Assembly: GCA_033558025.1 (NCBI GenBank) | Contig: JAUCEF010000003.1 | Span: 3,064,001-3,128,000, forward strand | Origin: Phytophthora sp. 'mugwort' | Lineage: Eukaryota > Oomycota > Peronosporomycetes > Peronosporales > Peronosporaceae | Length of the DNA stretch: 64,000 nucleotides | Direction of reading: 5' to 3' | Part shown: one piece after another, positions 1-10,665 of the stretch | Position numbering within the stretch: the stretch's first letter is position 1 | How the letters are laid out: each line of letters opens with the position of its first letter | Notes under the pieces: model-generated | Databases searched by the model: none | Told to the model about the DNA's origin: nothing | What the model saw: the letters and a program-made list of their open reading frames with translations, nothing else | Translations under genes and position numbers: made by a program

Positions 1-33
1 CTCCTGCTGGGATATTATCATAGAGATGAGTAT

Positions 34-538
34 CTATGTGGTTGCCTTTATAGAATCGATACTTCGGTCAGCCTTATAATCGGGTGAAAGATGCTTGTTG
101 AGATCTTCAATCGATTTCTTATACTGCTTGGCAATTAGTTTCTTATTTCTTGGAAAATATGGGTTTCCAATATAAACCATCTTATCTGTGCGTCCTCGCA
201 CCTTCACTCGATAGTTTTTTTTTCATTTAACGTATGGAATATCTAATCGTCTAAGTCCTTCGACTTCGTACGGCAACATGATTGCTATATATCGATGGGT
301 ATATTGCGGATGGTAGAAAAGTCTTTATATTAGTTAGACTTCGCAAAAGATAGAACTTTATATATATTCTTGAAAATACAAAACAAAATGATTTGAATGA
401 ATTCAATTCTGTTTTCTTGTTTGCTTTGAGTAGTTTGCGCTTCTCCCTACGTCGAGTATTAATCTGTTCTCTATGGGCTGTATCGTACGCGTTTTGCACA
501 GCGATACGTGTTTCTCTCGTCTTAAGATAATACCGCAT
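34..538 (-). pseudogene. AT-rich virus-like reading-frame remnant (GIY-YIG/KilA-neighbour-like, uncertain)
   Basis: This half of the AT-rich island has two open stretches on the minus strand. One, at 251-538, begins with a basic, Arg/Lys/Glu-rich run containing EQINTRRREKRKLL. This kind of motif is frequent next to nuclease domains in large DNA viruses. The other, at 34-213, reads VYIGNPYFPRNKK and ends in a stop at 34-36. A stop and a poly-A run near 214-235 separate the two pieces, so no intact gene is present. Base composition is far more AT-rich than in the host genes downstream. The viral origin is an inference from composition and motif style only. It could also be an old organelle or oomycete-specific sequence. 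Confidence 0.3.
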
Positions 539-644
539 CTAGTTCGCTTGGGAAGCGTTCCTTCTTAGCTTGATACTTTTCAGGTGAATTACGTCATTGT
601 TATTTATATATTATAGAGGACTTTGTATCAGGATTAATGTTTAT

Positions 645-918
645 TTATTGCTGATGTCCACATTTGGGACACCGATACCTATATTTGGCTTGTCTTAAAA
701 GCAACAGCTTATACCTGAATAACACCAAATACTTCAACATATTCAGTTTCCTTGACGAGCCCGACGCCACACCCACAAGACTCTAACGTGTTTTTGACGA
801 TACCATACTCGAGCCGTTTCTGAAACCATGGTTGTTTCATCAGCCACTTACAGTAGGATCGATCTTTAAGCATTGCCTTGCGTGTTGAATGCTTTGAGTT
901 GAAACCTAACTTATTCAT
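645..918 (-). pseudogene. Small virus-like protein remnant with split zinc-ribbon
   Basis: A 69-codon frame starts at 918 and contains DRSYCKWLMKQPWF. This resembles the SYCKW-L-Q motif that accompanies exonuclease X-type C-terminal domains and many large-DNA-virus proteins. It holds a CGCG pair near its middle and stops at about 709. In another frame just downstream, ending at 645, the sequence reads YRYRCPKCGHQQ, a classic CPxCG half of a zinc ribbon. The two Cys pairs probably belonged to one zinc-binding domain that is now frameshifted. The flanks (540-640 and 919-1140) are AT-rich and show no gene. The function is unknown. Confidence 0.35.
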
Positions 919-1164
919 TGTTATGGTTATTATGCCTTATATTTATCTATCAGGATGGACGTCTTTATATTTTTGATCCTGATATTTGGATAACTTCATA
1001 TAGGTAAAACATTGTATCTTATATTCACTAATTTATGCTTCTTTACATATTTCGCTATCGAGAAATTCTGAAACTAAACATATTTCCTTTTACATATCTG
1101 CTATCGTGATTTTGATACATTCAGAAGGAATAATGAAAAACTAGCCCCGATTGTGTACTGTGAG

Positions 1165-2153
1165 CCACTACTCATGTCTGACTTCTTCCGAGCGTTTAAC
1201 AAGATTCTCGGCCAGCGACAGAGGGCGACGATGGCGTATCTACCGCAAGCAAAAACAACAGCGGAAAACGGATGGTACAGACTATAACTCGAGCTTTGAA
1301 GATATATGTTCAAGATCTGAACCAGCAGGATTGGGATGAGTACGCGGAGCGACTGACGTTTGCGATTAACACGGCCCAATATCGAGTGCGAGGGGATACA
1401 CAATTCTATCTAATACACGGATGGGACCCCAGATCGATACCTTGGGCAGTACTCGCACCCGCTTTCGAGATCCTAAGAGATTGGAGGTATCAGATCCAGC
1501 GTTACTACACAACGGCAAGGGAACAAGTCAATGTCAAGCAGAAGGAGACGATCTCAGATCAAGCCGATCGACATAATGAAGAGGCCAATCCGCATCAGAT
1601 CGAAGCCGGATCACAAGTTTGGATGTATCTGGATCGCGTGAAGGAAGGATACGCGCGTAAGCTAGCACATCTGTGGCATGGTCCTTTCCGAGTTGTAAAG
1701 AAGATCAACGAATACTCATTGCGCCTCGAGATCGCCGGAATGGAGTATCGGCTCTTCCCGATTGTACATGTGCCCAAGTTGAAGTTGGTCAAGGAATTCC
1801 CAGATCGGCCACAGATCGAGTTGACTGTACCAGTCTCGGATCGACTGGGTTTTGACGAAAATCTGCTGCCCGAGGATAGCTGGACATCGGATCTAGGAGC
1901 AGACGAATACGAAGTGGAGAAGATCACTGATCTCAGGACAGGCAGAAGAACTCGGTATGGACGGATCTATCGGGATTTTCTGGTACATTGGAAGGGATAT
2001 GAAGACCCCAGCTGGGTTGATGAAGCCGATCTCAACTGCGAGACACTCCTTCAAGATTTTCTTCCGGGACAGGCTAACCGGAATCGTTCGGTGAGGTGCA
2101 GTCCCACGTGGAATAGTGAGATCGAGGGGATCGCGGCGAGTTGGTCACCGTGA
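1165..2153 (+). pseudogene. Ty3/gypsy integrase C-terminal half with chromodomain
   Basis: The fragment starts inside the integrase core. FFRAFNKILGQRQRATMAY is followed by a frameshift near 1255-1275, then an open frame from 1272 to 2153 continues the integrase (ALKIYVQDLNQQDWDEYAE, then FAINTAQ). At about residues 120-175 of that frame is the small barrel-like integrase tail (LWHGPFRVVKKINEYSLRLE and IVHVPKLKLV). Near the C-terminus is a chromodomain (YEVEKI, then FLVHWKGYEDPSWVDEADL). Chromodomain integrases direct Ty3/gypsy elements to certain chromatin. Gag, protease, reverse transcriptase and the catalytic part of integrase are missing on the left, where the AT-rich island begins abruptly. 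The element is dead. Confidence 0.85.
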
Positions 2154-3661
2154 TGACGGATCGGAAGAAGAGTCTATGGGAAGGCCATAGATCGGAGGAA
2201 ATGGGATGTATGTGTGAAGTTTTGCATATTTTTGCAAGCTTGAAGAGATGAAATGAGATCAAGATGGATCCGAGTTCCCGAAACGAGAGTCCGGCCTAAA
2301 TAGGCGTGTTGAAGAGTGGGACCGAAGTGGGACCGCTGTACGGCGACGACTTCCGACAGAGGTCGGTTGTGGAGAAGCGTCTAATAAGAATCTCAGACTC
2401 CGTGGCAACGAGCCGATCTGCGAGATAGGTGGAGGAGATCAGCTAGAGGACAACTGGCAGGGGGCGGAAAGCAAGTTTGACGGCGACCCAGATCGTGACC
2501 GATCTACTCTTTATATGACCACAGTCACTCCCGATCGATCCTCTATCACGGCCGATCTTAGACCAGATCCCGGCGAGGGATGAAGATCAAGACCGTTAGG
2601 CGACATGCGGATTGGACCGCGTTTAGTCCCGATCGGCTCAGAACGGATCGGCGCAAGACATCCAGATTGGGGTCAAGGGGCGTGGATCAAGACCAATCGG
2701 TGACATGCAGATCGCTGCCGCCCTGGATCGACTTTGATCAGTATTCGATCAAGATCAGCCCTCGGTTGGACAGTACACGCTTTCTGGCAGATCGGTATAC
2801 AGATTCGGACATACGGGATCTGGCAGATCGGATCGATCTTGCGGTCGAGATCGAGCGGATCGGGTCGATCGAAATTCGCTGATCGGCATACATGTTCCGA
2901 CATCCTCGATCTGTCAGAGCGAGATTCGATCAGCAATCATCCTCGGAGATGGGCAAGTTTGAGGACGGTACGTGCTGAGTGGTTTAAGAAGGGCAAGATT
3001 CAGAAGATTCAGGTGGTACGAGATAGGGTCAGGATGGGAAAATAGGACCAGTGAAGGATAAACAACAATCAGTCTCGAATTTGCATTGGGCGACTTAGCC
3101 GGTTAAATACCGTGGGATGGAACTACAGTGCCCCCCAAGGTGTCGACCAGCCCAAGGTAGAGGATCTCGTATCGTGGTGAGCGGATCGGATATTGGCCGA
3201 CCCTCCCCCACGCTAGCAAACTTCTGCTCAAGCGCATACCTCGATCGATCAGCATTCAGAGCTGGTTGATGATCGCTTCGCTCTCAACTCGCAAGATCCC
3301 ACTGAAGGAAGCGGCAAGCAACTCAACGAAAGGAAAGGAACGACGCCACACGGCAACCTCGGCCACGGATCAAGCCCAAGCCGCCGATCGAAGGTCGACT
3401 ACCTCAGATCGAAACCAATAACGGCAGCAGAGCGAAGACTTCAGCGCTGCTCCAGATCCCCGCGTCCCGCCAGGACGTTCAAGACTTTACATCGCTGCAT
3501 CCTTCGAAGTCCCAAGAGAGCAGATCGAGCCCACCGACGGGTACACAAGGTGACCAAGTTCAACTGATTCACGGATCATCGGGGAACCCCCTCCGTTAGT
3601 GGGTGTCTGGACGTAGTTGGTAAGCGGATCGGGTCTTAATCACATTTTGACCGATCCCGCT
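2154..3661 (+). repeat. Ty3/gypsy 3' noncoding region / probable LTR, GATC-rich
   Basis: About 1.5 kb follows the chromodomain and has no convincing coding frame. It most likely holds the 3' untranslated part and LTR of the gypsy remnant, but I could not place LTR ends without a second copy. The stretch is densely studded with GATC and GATCGG words, nine GATC sites in the 95 bases 2790-2884 alone. It ends in an imperfect inverted repeat at 3623-3661 (AGCGGATCGGGTC against GACCGATCCCGCT), directly at the edge of the piggyBac remnant. Confidence 0.5.
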
Positions 3662-5272
3662 ACACCATAGCAGGTGTTATCGGTGGTGCGTCTGCGTTTG
3701 AGCCCGCGTTGACGTCTCCGTCGCACCAGGAGGCAGCAATCATATTGTAGTCACGGGAGATGGCCTGGCGGAGATCTCCGCGAGTACATTTGGCCTCATC
3801 GAGGATTATGTGACGGGGGAAGTGCTTGCTATCGGATTTGATGGTACCCCGAGCATACAGACCTTTGAGCTCGAGCTCTTGAAGCAGTTGGACTGAGGTG
3901 TAGTAATTGTCCATATTGACGATGCCTTTGGTGCCGAACAATGTTCGCATGACCTCCAGCACATGCTGTCGAATCTTTGACACCTTATCAATTTCTTCCC
4001 GCAGCGACTGGCTTCTTCCCGCCCAACAACACCATCAAGTCGGTCTCCAACATCACATCTTTTACAGTGCAACTTGTAGTTCAGTGCAATCCAAGTGGAT
4101 GAGCAGCAGACAACGTAGAATCGGAAGTGATATTTTCCAGTTGGCTTCATTGGGTTGAATACAATCATATGTCTTCTTTGCCGAGACCTGCAGGCTACAC
4201 TGGTTTCATTCAGAGCCACATTCCTCCCAACCTAGATATATAACCCACCAGTGACTTTCAGCAAATTCAGCAGAGGTCGAATGCGGGCAGCAGCATCGCG
4301 ATCCAACGAGGTTGGCGTCGCGTTGAAACTGAGGCAGCGTCGCAGCAGCCTATACCGATTGAGAGGCATCATACTATCCAACGAGATTGAACTGCCCCAA
4401 AATATAATATCCTCTAGTTGCTCACCCCAGTAGTTTGCATACTCGCCCTTGTCATTCAACGCCATTTAAAACATAATACCTAGGAAAGTCATTAGGTTTG
4501 TGAGTGTGTGTGTGAACGGACTTGAAATCTTTATGTTGTAAGTAACCGCGTACTTGTTGGTATCGAACAGGACTTGGCGCCAGAAGTACTGAGGCAAGTA
4601 TGCGAAAAGCTGGAGGTGGCCGCGTGCTCAAACAGGTGCTTATATGCAGGCAGCAGCACCGTCATCGTTAAGCCGTCGGCGCGCTGGTAGAGGTCGCTAG
4701 GTGCATCGACTTCTCCATTCGGTTCAAATCTCACGTTTGAATTGCTTCAACCTCTTCCAACTGGTCGGAAGCAACACACCAGGATCAAATTCTTCGAAGT
4801 TGTCAGCAACTCGCACGTCGTCATCATTGTCCACGTCGATATCATCGTCGGCGTCACCCGTGACCAAATCGTGCCTGTCGGAGTTGTCCTTCGGCCGCAT
4901 AAGCGCTTCGTAATTCTCTATTCCACGTTGAGCACAGCCGATGCTGATATGCTGCATAACTATCTGGAACTGGCTATCTATCAAGCCAGCGAATTCAAAC
5001 AGTGATGCATGCTTGCCTCGCATCGGCCGTCGATAAATACGCCCAACACTGTAGGCGATCCCAACAGGGCGGTACTGTTTGGATTTCATCTAACCCTCTC
5101 GCGCCTGGGTGAATGCCACCAACTTGTCCAAGTACACGTGCTGCAGCATCACTCGTGGTGTCCTTGTTGCTGGCGGCCGCCGTGAGGAGTCAGGCCACTG
5201 CATAGTTGTGTCCACGGAGGCTTGGGTGCCCCAGGAACTAATTTGGCAGCCCAGAGCCACTCGATTGTGCAT
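3660..5272 (-). pseudogene. Broken piggyBac-type (DDE_Tnp_1_7) transposase
   Basis: Several frameshifted minus-strand blocks line up in the order of one piggyBac transposase. The N-terminal part at 4724-5089 contains HISIGCAQRGIENYEALMR and an acidic run. Next comes 4531-4734, then the block at 4232-4465 with SMMPLNRYRLLRRCLSFN, typical of the piggyBac fold. The piece at 3806-4219 opens with VALNETSVACRSRQRRHMIV and a KPTGKYHFRFYV strand. The block at 3660-3983 has NMDNYYTSVQLLQELELKG, with the conserved Asp of the DDE site, and a SWCDG motif. Stops and frameshifts between blocks mean no active enzyme. The C-terminal end abuts the gypsy noncoding region at about 3660, so one element probably truncated the other. 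No terminal repeats were recognised. Confidence 0.85.
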
Positions 5273-5345
5273 ATTCTAATACAAAGTTTCATATTAGTAC
5301 ACACATTGTGACCGTTTAGAACGCACGAGAGCACCGCACCTGTAC

Positions 5346-6106
5346 TATCGCCACGACACCGCATCGGCCAGCACTGCGTTCACGTCCTCGTCCTTGCTGA
5401 GCACCTGCTTGGCGAGTACCGCCAGCCCCACGCCCACTTTGCTCACGCGCTTGGTGTCCAACGTCGCCGTATTCTTTGCCAAGGCCGCTCATACTGACTA
5501 CAGCTGCTGCTAGAATGGGGCAAACCAAATAGTTAGCACACGCGCACGGACCACGCAGCGGGTAAACACTCCACCTTCTGCGACGCCACGGCCACTGCCG
5601 CGGCCAGCACTGTGCCCACGTTCTTGCTGGGCTCCGGCAGCCCCGCGCTCAGCTTGCTCACGCGCTTGGACTCCCGCGTCGCTTGGTTCGCCACCCCCGC
5701 GCATTTTTCGCTCGGCCTCTTCCTCCGCGCCGCCACCGCTCTTGCTGACAGCTGCTACTGGAACAGCATGTTAGCACATGCACACAAACCCATTAGCAAG
5801 GAATCGCCTTACCATTCGCTTCAGCAGCGTAGTTGAGGACAGCATCCACGCCAAGAAGGAAGTCGGTGTCTTCCTGACCGCCTGGGCCCCTCCTGGGGGA
5901 ATATACCGATATCGTTGATCCAAAAGTCACCTGGGGGGCCGTTCGAGTGCCAGCCTGAGCGCCTCAGCGACGCCCACGCATCGTTGAAGGCGATGACCCC
6001 CCCCCAAATCGCTCGCAGCAGGAGCCGAACACGACGCCCGTCGCCGCTTGGCGGGGCTTCCGCCGCACGCTTCTTCCTGCGCCCGCACGCGCGCCCGCTT
6101 CGGCAT
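5346..6106 (-). pseudogene. Oomycete-specific gene with tandem duplicated exons, frame-broken
   Basis: The minus strand holds a probable multi-exon gene. An ATG at 6106 opens a basic N-terminus (MPKRARVRAQEEACGG, nuclear-signal-like). It is followed in shifting frames by AWASLRRSGWHSNGPPG, QRYRYIPPGG and DTDFLLGVDAVLNYAAEANG, a layout I recall from oomycete hypothetical proteins. A GTAAGG donor after the last block, a CTAAC branch-like site and an acceptor lead to a second exon. A second small intron, again with CTAAC, leads to a third exon resembling the second (ESKRVSKLSAGL against DTKRVSKVGVGL). Frame breaks mostly fall at G/C homopolymers (5997-6005, 5933-5938, near 5694), so assembly error is possible. 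Function unknown. Confidence 0.45.
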
Positions 6107-6809
6107 GCTCTCTCGGGACCAAATTCTGCTGTGTGGCCTGAGAGAGGCTTCGAATCGTCTCAACAAGATTAATTGACAGGGTAGGATTTTGTACCAATTT
6201 ACAGGTTCGCGCCAAATTTTCGCGCCGTGATCTCGGGATGAGCAATGCAGCACGCAGCATAGTAACATAAGATATTTACACTTTAGTTAACATAAAGATA
6301 TTTACACCTTTCACGAGAGCGGGATACAGGCGGGCATACAATTGGTCAATTATATGTATTGGGAGCCCAACATTCAGTAGAAAGTCTCGTTCCGCACTCG
6401 TTCCTACCGTATAACTGCAACTCGCCGGTACATTTATGTGCTAATCTGCCTCTTCGCTTCAGCACAACTTCGGCTGGCCTGCCTCCTTAGCCAGCGCTAT
6501 TAGCTTGTCGCCTGGCTCCGTCTTTTGACTCGTGCGCGTACAAATCGTCAGCCTGGCGCGTCATCCGTGCGGAGACGAGGCCGCGTGGTAAACTACGAAG
6601 GTGCTGATATCTTACTGCATAAATTACGTTGTATTTCAACCAATGAACGTCGAATTCGTCCAGTCGCCGCAAGAGAAGTTTTTGCAGTCAATCCGCTGTG
6701 CATGGAAATATTTCTTTCAATCGCCATACCCAGGGTCTCAGATTGTAATCTATGACATCCACGGCCTCCGATTCAGCCAATCACCTCCTTGATCTGACCG
6801 TTCTTCACA
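6107..6809. other. Intergenic, no gene seen
   Basis: I see no gene in this stretch. It contains a small imperfect tandem duplication at about 6262-6311, two copies of a roughly 24-bp unit reading TAACATAA(A)GATATTTACAC. It leads into the promoter of the cytochrome b561 gene. Confidence 0.5.
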
Positions 6810-6826
6810 TCATTCGACAATTCGCC
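6810..6826 (+). promoter_or_regulatory. Oomycete Inr + flanking promoter region for cytochrome b561
   Basis: TCATTCGACAATTCGCC matches the oomycete initiator plus flanking-promoter consensus (TCATTYYNCAWTTTNYY) at 15 of 17 positions. It lies 36 bases before the chosen start codon at 6862, a usual distance in Phytophthora. It also supports the short first exon. Confidence 0.6.
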
Positions 6827-6861
6827 AAGAGACCACCAGAACACTGGCAAAGCTTGGTAAC

Positions 6862-7946
6862 ATGGAGCTCGTCGTGCGCGTTCTAGCCCACGTACGTGCA
6901 TGCACCATAACTTATTGATGCCGAAAAGCTCGGCGAGTGCAACGCGACACGAGGCGGCTTCAACTCCTCGAATTGAAGTCAGACATTGAAAGATGAGAAA
7001 TCCTATTTGTGTGTGTAGAGTCTGCCGGTGCTGGTGGTGATTCTCATGGGATACTGGATGGGAAGCGGCCTGACGGCTTATGCCGTGAAGGACGGGGTGG
7101 TGATGGCCAGAGATGCGTCGGGATTTTCCTGGCGTCACGGGGACGCGCGGGTGTTTAACTGGCACCCGCTGCTCATGAGCTTCGGCTTCGTTTTCTGTTC
7201 CATGCAGGCGGCGCTGGCATACATTTCGCTCCCTTTTAGTCACGCAGTTAACAAGGTGAGGAGGGAGAAGAGAGAGAGTGCGGTAGGAGGGAATGCTTGA
7301 TGAATGTATTATTGCTGTTGTGTGCTGGGCAGCGCATCCACTTGTCGCTGCATGCTCTGGGTTTGATGAGCGCGATTCTGGGCGCTGTGGCTGTCTTCCG
7401 CTACCACAATGAACATGACATTACCAACCTCTACAGCCTCCACAGTTGGCTGGGACTCGGAGTTTTAAGCCTGTTCTCTGCTAACGTACGTGGTGCTAAA
7501 TTACTGGAGGTTGTTGCATTTACGACTTGCTCATGTTGCTCTTTTGTGGTGAACTGTTGCAGTGGCTGGGCAGCTTTGCCGTGTTCTTCTACCCTGGCGC
7601 GAAGGAAAATGTCCGTGCGTCCATCGCTCCGTACCACATCGGAATTGGGCTGTCGATCGTTGGCCTTGTGGTAGCGACTGTCGAAGCCGGTATCCTCGAG
7701 AAGCTTGCGTTCAATGGCAGCTGCAACGTGAATGGCGAGTTGAATGGCGAGACTGTAAATGGCTACATGGCGTCAGACTGCGTTCTAGGCAATGTCATTG
7801 GCTTGCTCGTGGCGTTATCAATGGCTGCGCTGGTCGTCACGATCTGGCATGCGAAGCACAAGGAACCAGTGAAACAGGTGGGGGACGAGGCAACTCCATT
7901 GCTGGGCAGCTCGGGTGATGAAAGAGAGACTGAGAACTCTGTTTAA
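6862..7946 (+). CDS. Cytochrome b561 family transmembrane electron carrier
   Basis: Four exons, 6862-6891, 7019-7255, 7333-7485 and 7563-7946, all in phase 0, join to a 267-aa protein. The donors are GTACGT, GTGAGG and GTACGT and the acceptors end in TAG or CAG. Cytochrome b561 proteins carry two b hemes across a six-helix membrane domain and pass electrons, usually from ascorbate, to ferric iron or monodehydroascorbate. The four heme-ligand histidines are visible in order: FNWHPLLMS, LSLHALGLM, YSLHSWLGL and APYHIGIGL. Six hydrophobic segments are present. The C-terminus (KEPVKQVGDEATPLLGSSGDE) has an acidic dileucine-like EATPLL signal suggesting endolysosomal or vacuolar sorting. The 10-codon first exon (MELVVRVLAH) is chosen from the splice fit and the promoter upstream. 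Substrate and membrane are inferred. Confidence 0.9.
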
Positions 7947-8674
7947 ATGTCTTCGAAGGACAAAACGCAGTGCTAGCAGGGGGAAGGTATTCGTCAGTTG
8001 CATATTCCATCGTTTACCTAGTTTGAGCAGCGATGTCACGCCCAAATATTATGCTGCTGTGTGAGTGTTTTGTTGGACTTTTCCGTTGACTTACTAAGGG
8101 CGAGCGAAGCTACAAAGAGGGTTGCTTGCTGCTTTCAATCCTGAAGAATCTCTAAGCATCCCATTCGAAGCGTTAACCGCGCGCGGCTCTCCGATTCTTT
8201 ATGGGATCTACCTGCGTCTGCTGCTGTGACCTACGAGAACAAGTTTGTATTATGGTGCCTCACGCTGAAGATTTCATGAAACAGCTACACACATGTATTC
8301 ACGCGTGCTCTTGGATACTAAAGTCGGACAGAAAAAAAAAACTTATTGGATCTAATCCATCCCGATCAGATGCCAGGTGCAGACCAAATCGCCATGTTCC
8401 GCGGCCCACAGCACCTGGACATGTGAGATTTAAACGACTGGGTTAGGGGGGTCGACGACATTAAAAGGGCAGCGAAGTTGAGCCAAAGGTTCAAAATGTA
8501 CCGACAGTCTCCGAATCATGTCACATGATTGATGTGTGTAAAGTTGTGAGGCCGGCTGTGCTGGATGTATACCCTACGACCTGAGTTTAACGAGCAGTCT
8601 AGCCAAAATAAATGTCGTAGTCTACACCTACGATCAAAATGCATGCAAAGTTTTAGAGTCTATCCATCCTAACG
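7947..8674. other. Convergent intergenic region, no gene seen
   Basis: This is the 3' space between the b561 gene and the membrane-protein gene on the other strand. It should hold both 3' UTRs and polyadenylation sites. I see no coding frame worth calling. Confidence 0.5.
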
Positions 8675-10465
8675 TCACAATTGTACAATGAACTTACCAT
8701 AGTGCATCAGCGGCATGTGCAAAATGAAAACAGTCCAAACAATTAGATGGCCTTGTACAGTGCGCTTCTGGGTCTCCAGTACGAACGCGAGTTGGTAGAG
8801 TGGAAAAATCCCAAACTTTCGTTTGAGCAGAAAGAGGAGGCCGACAAAGCCTGCGAGCTCGACCGCTCCAAACATTAAAATGTTGGTCACATCTTTCTTC
8901 AACTTCTCGGGGGTCGATGATGCTGTTTGAGGGTAGTATACTGCAACTGGTAGGTGGAAAAGGATCGGGAGATAAATCGCGTACAAAAGTGGCAAGATGC
9001 ACTCGATATACTCCGTCATCAGGAGATATTCGGAATGAAAAAGTGCCTGGAGCGCGTCCCAAACAGCTTCCTCTGTCGTAATGCTCTTCAAAGTAGAACG
9101 TAGTCGCTGGGCTGATGTAGCTGCATCTGGATGCTGAAGTCTGAGAAGTCTTGCTGAAGTAAAATTCTTTCGTGGTATTCTGCCTTCTTTGCGCTGGGCA
9201 GGGATTTGGACTTTTAAGGTTGGTTTAACGACGAATGTAGCGTCGGTTTCCCCCCGGAGTGGTTGGATTTCAGTCATTTGTTGTGCGCCAAGAGTGGAGG
9301 GAACTACTGTATGTACACGTGATAAAGAGCAAACTCGAGTTTCCTGATCGTTTCGAGAAATTGCTGCCATCAATGACCTGCCTTCGTCCGACAGCGGTAA
9401 TGGAAAGGGGCCAGCCACTCGAATTCGATTGTGTGATAGTGTATTGGGATCTTCAAAAACACAGCGCACCATTCCTGACAAGTCTTCGAGATAGTTAATT
9501 GAGTTTGATGGTCCCTGTTCTCGATTTGAGTCGACGACATTTGCTTGACGAAAAATATCTCGAAGGGCAATGACCACATGAAAACTGTCTGAAATAATGA
9601 TGAGCAGCGTTGTGACCATCGTCTTGGATATTTGCATACAGATGGCAACATAGAAAACGTTGAAAACATCCACGGAGAATACTACAATCGGACCGACATA
9701 TTCATGGAGACCGTGAGCTGCGTTCGCAATAATATGCTTGGTGAAATGTTTAAACAAAGGTATCACAATGACAAAAACAGTTTGCCCAGGTCCCGAAAGA
9801 CGAAAGAAGACCGCGGTGAAAAATGGGTATGCCATTGCTACAATTCCCTGGACAAAAATGATCGTAGCTTGTGCCTTGATCTGCTGGCGAAGGACTGGCG
9901 ACTCGGAAAGCAGTCGCCGCCCAATGATCAGAAGTGTAAAGCCTAAGACAATTACCAAGTACGGACCGACCATCAAAATATAACCAAATGGGATCGGAAA
10001 GCGCCATGTGACAGCGAGAACCAATGCCACGGATATATCAGTAGCTGCAGTTCCCAACACTAATGCGACAGCTCCAACACCCGAAATGATTCCAGGCAAG
10101 AGTACTTCTTGGACTTGAAACGTGACACCTACAGAGACGGCAATTAGAGCTAAGAACCATCGGATCCAGAAGGCGTAATTTGCTTGCCAGCCATCGGACG
10201 GTGACCTGAGTGGCGTACAATCGATCAGGAGAGCCAACGTTATTGCAGGAACTGGTACTAGAATACTAACTGCGATGACACGAGCTATTGAGGTGCGCTT
10301 GTAGTAGTCACGAAACGACAATAGTCGCTCGACGGAGTACTCGCTTCGGTGTCCGATCTGGCTGCGGCGCCACAAGTTCGAAAGCCAGTGGTACAGTCCA
10401 GCACAATCTCCTACGTTAATCTCTTGAGCTTGATCATGTTCGGTAGCAGCAGGCTGAATCTTCAT
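8675..10465 (-). CDS. Oomycete-type polytopic membrane protein, unknown function
   Basis: One uninterrupted frame encodes 596 aa with about ten to eleven hydrophobic spans. After a 55-residue hydrophilic N-terminus come eight closely packed segments between about residues 58 and 315. Examples are IARVIAVSILVPVPAITLAL, WIRWFLALIAVSVGVTF, FGYILMVGPYLVIVLGF and TMVTTLLIIISDSFHVVIAL. A polar loop of about 170 residues follows, then three further spans near 490-515, 527-550 and 570-590. The layout, with a YSVERLLSFRDYYKRTS block before the first span and an FWIRWF segment, resembles a membrane family I associate with multiple Phytophthora paralogues. I know of no assigned function. No signal peptide is evident. 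The start at 10465 is the first ATG in frame. Confidence 0.8.
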   Translation of the reverse strand: MKIQPAATEHDQAQEINVGDCAGLYHWLSNLWRRSQIGHRSEYSVERLLSFRDYYKRTSIARVIAVSILVPVPAITLALLIDCTPLRSPSDGWQANYAFWIRWFLALIAVSVGVTFQVQEVLLPGIISGVGAVALVLGTAATDISVALVLAVTWRFPIPFGYILMVGPYLVIVLGFTLLIIGRRLLSESPVLRQQIKAQATIIFVQGIVAMAYPFFTAVFFRLSGPGQTVFVIVIPLFKHFTKHIIANAAHGLHEYVGPIVVFSVDVFNVFYVAICMQISKTMVTTLLIIISDSFHVVIALRDIFRQANVVDSNREQGPSNSINYLEDLSGMVRCVFEDPNTLSHNRIRVAGPFPLPLSDEGRSLMAAISRNDQETRVCSLSRVHTVVPSTLGAQQMTEIQPLRGETDATFVVKPTLKVQIPAQRKEGRIPRKNFTSARLLRLQHPDAATSAQRLRSTLKSITTEEAVWDALQALFHSEYLLMTEYIECILPLLYAIYLPILFHLPVAVYYPQTASSTPEKLKKDVTNILMFGAVELAGFVGLLFLLKRKFGIFPLYQLAFVLETQKRTVQGHLIVWTVFILHMPLMHYGKFIVQL

Positions 10466-10665
10466 GGAGTGTCAAAGCAAAGCCTAAGCGTTGACTCTCG
10501 CGGCGAGTAGTGTATTGTACTGTACCACAATGCTTCAGCACGGAACAATCACGGTTGATCTAATTTTGCTAATTATGGCGTGGAAATGACGAGCGACAGA
10601 AATATAAATTGGATAAACTTCCGCCCTATTTCTGCTGATATGCTGGATGATAGGAAGCATGTATA

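Noticed and set aside
1..1140. AT-rich segment as a nuclear copy of mitochondrial DNA
   Set aside because: The readable motifs do not look like mitochondrial genes, although I could not search.
2580..3045. Overlapping Arg/Asp-rich frames of about 100 codons on both strands
   Set aside because: They are created by the GATC-rich repeated words, not by coding constraint.
9632..9983. Plus-strand frames opposite the membrane-protein gene
   Set aside because: Antisense shadows of hydrophobic coding sequence.
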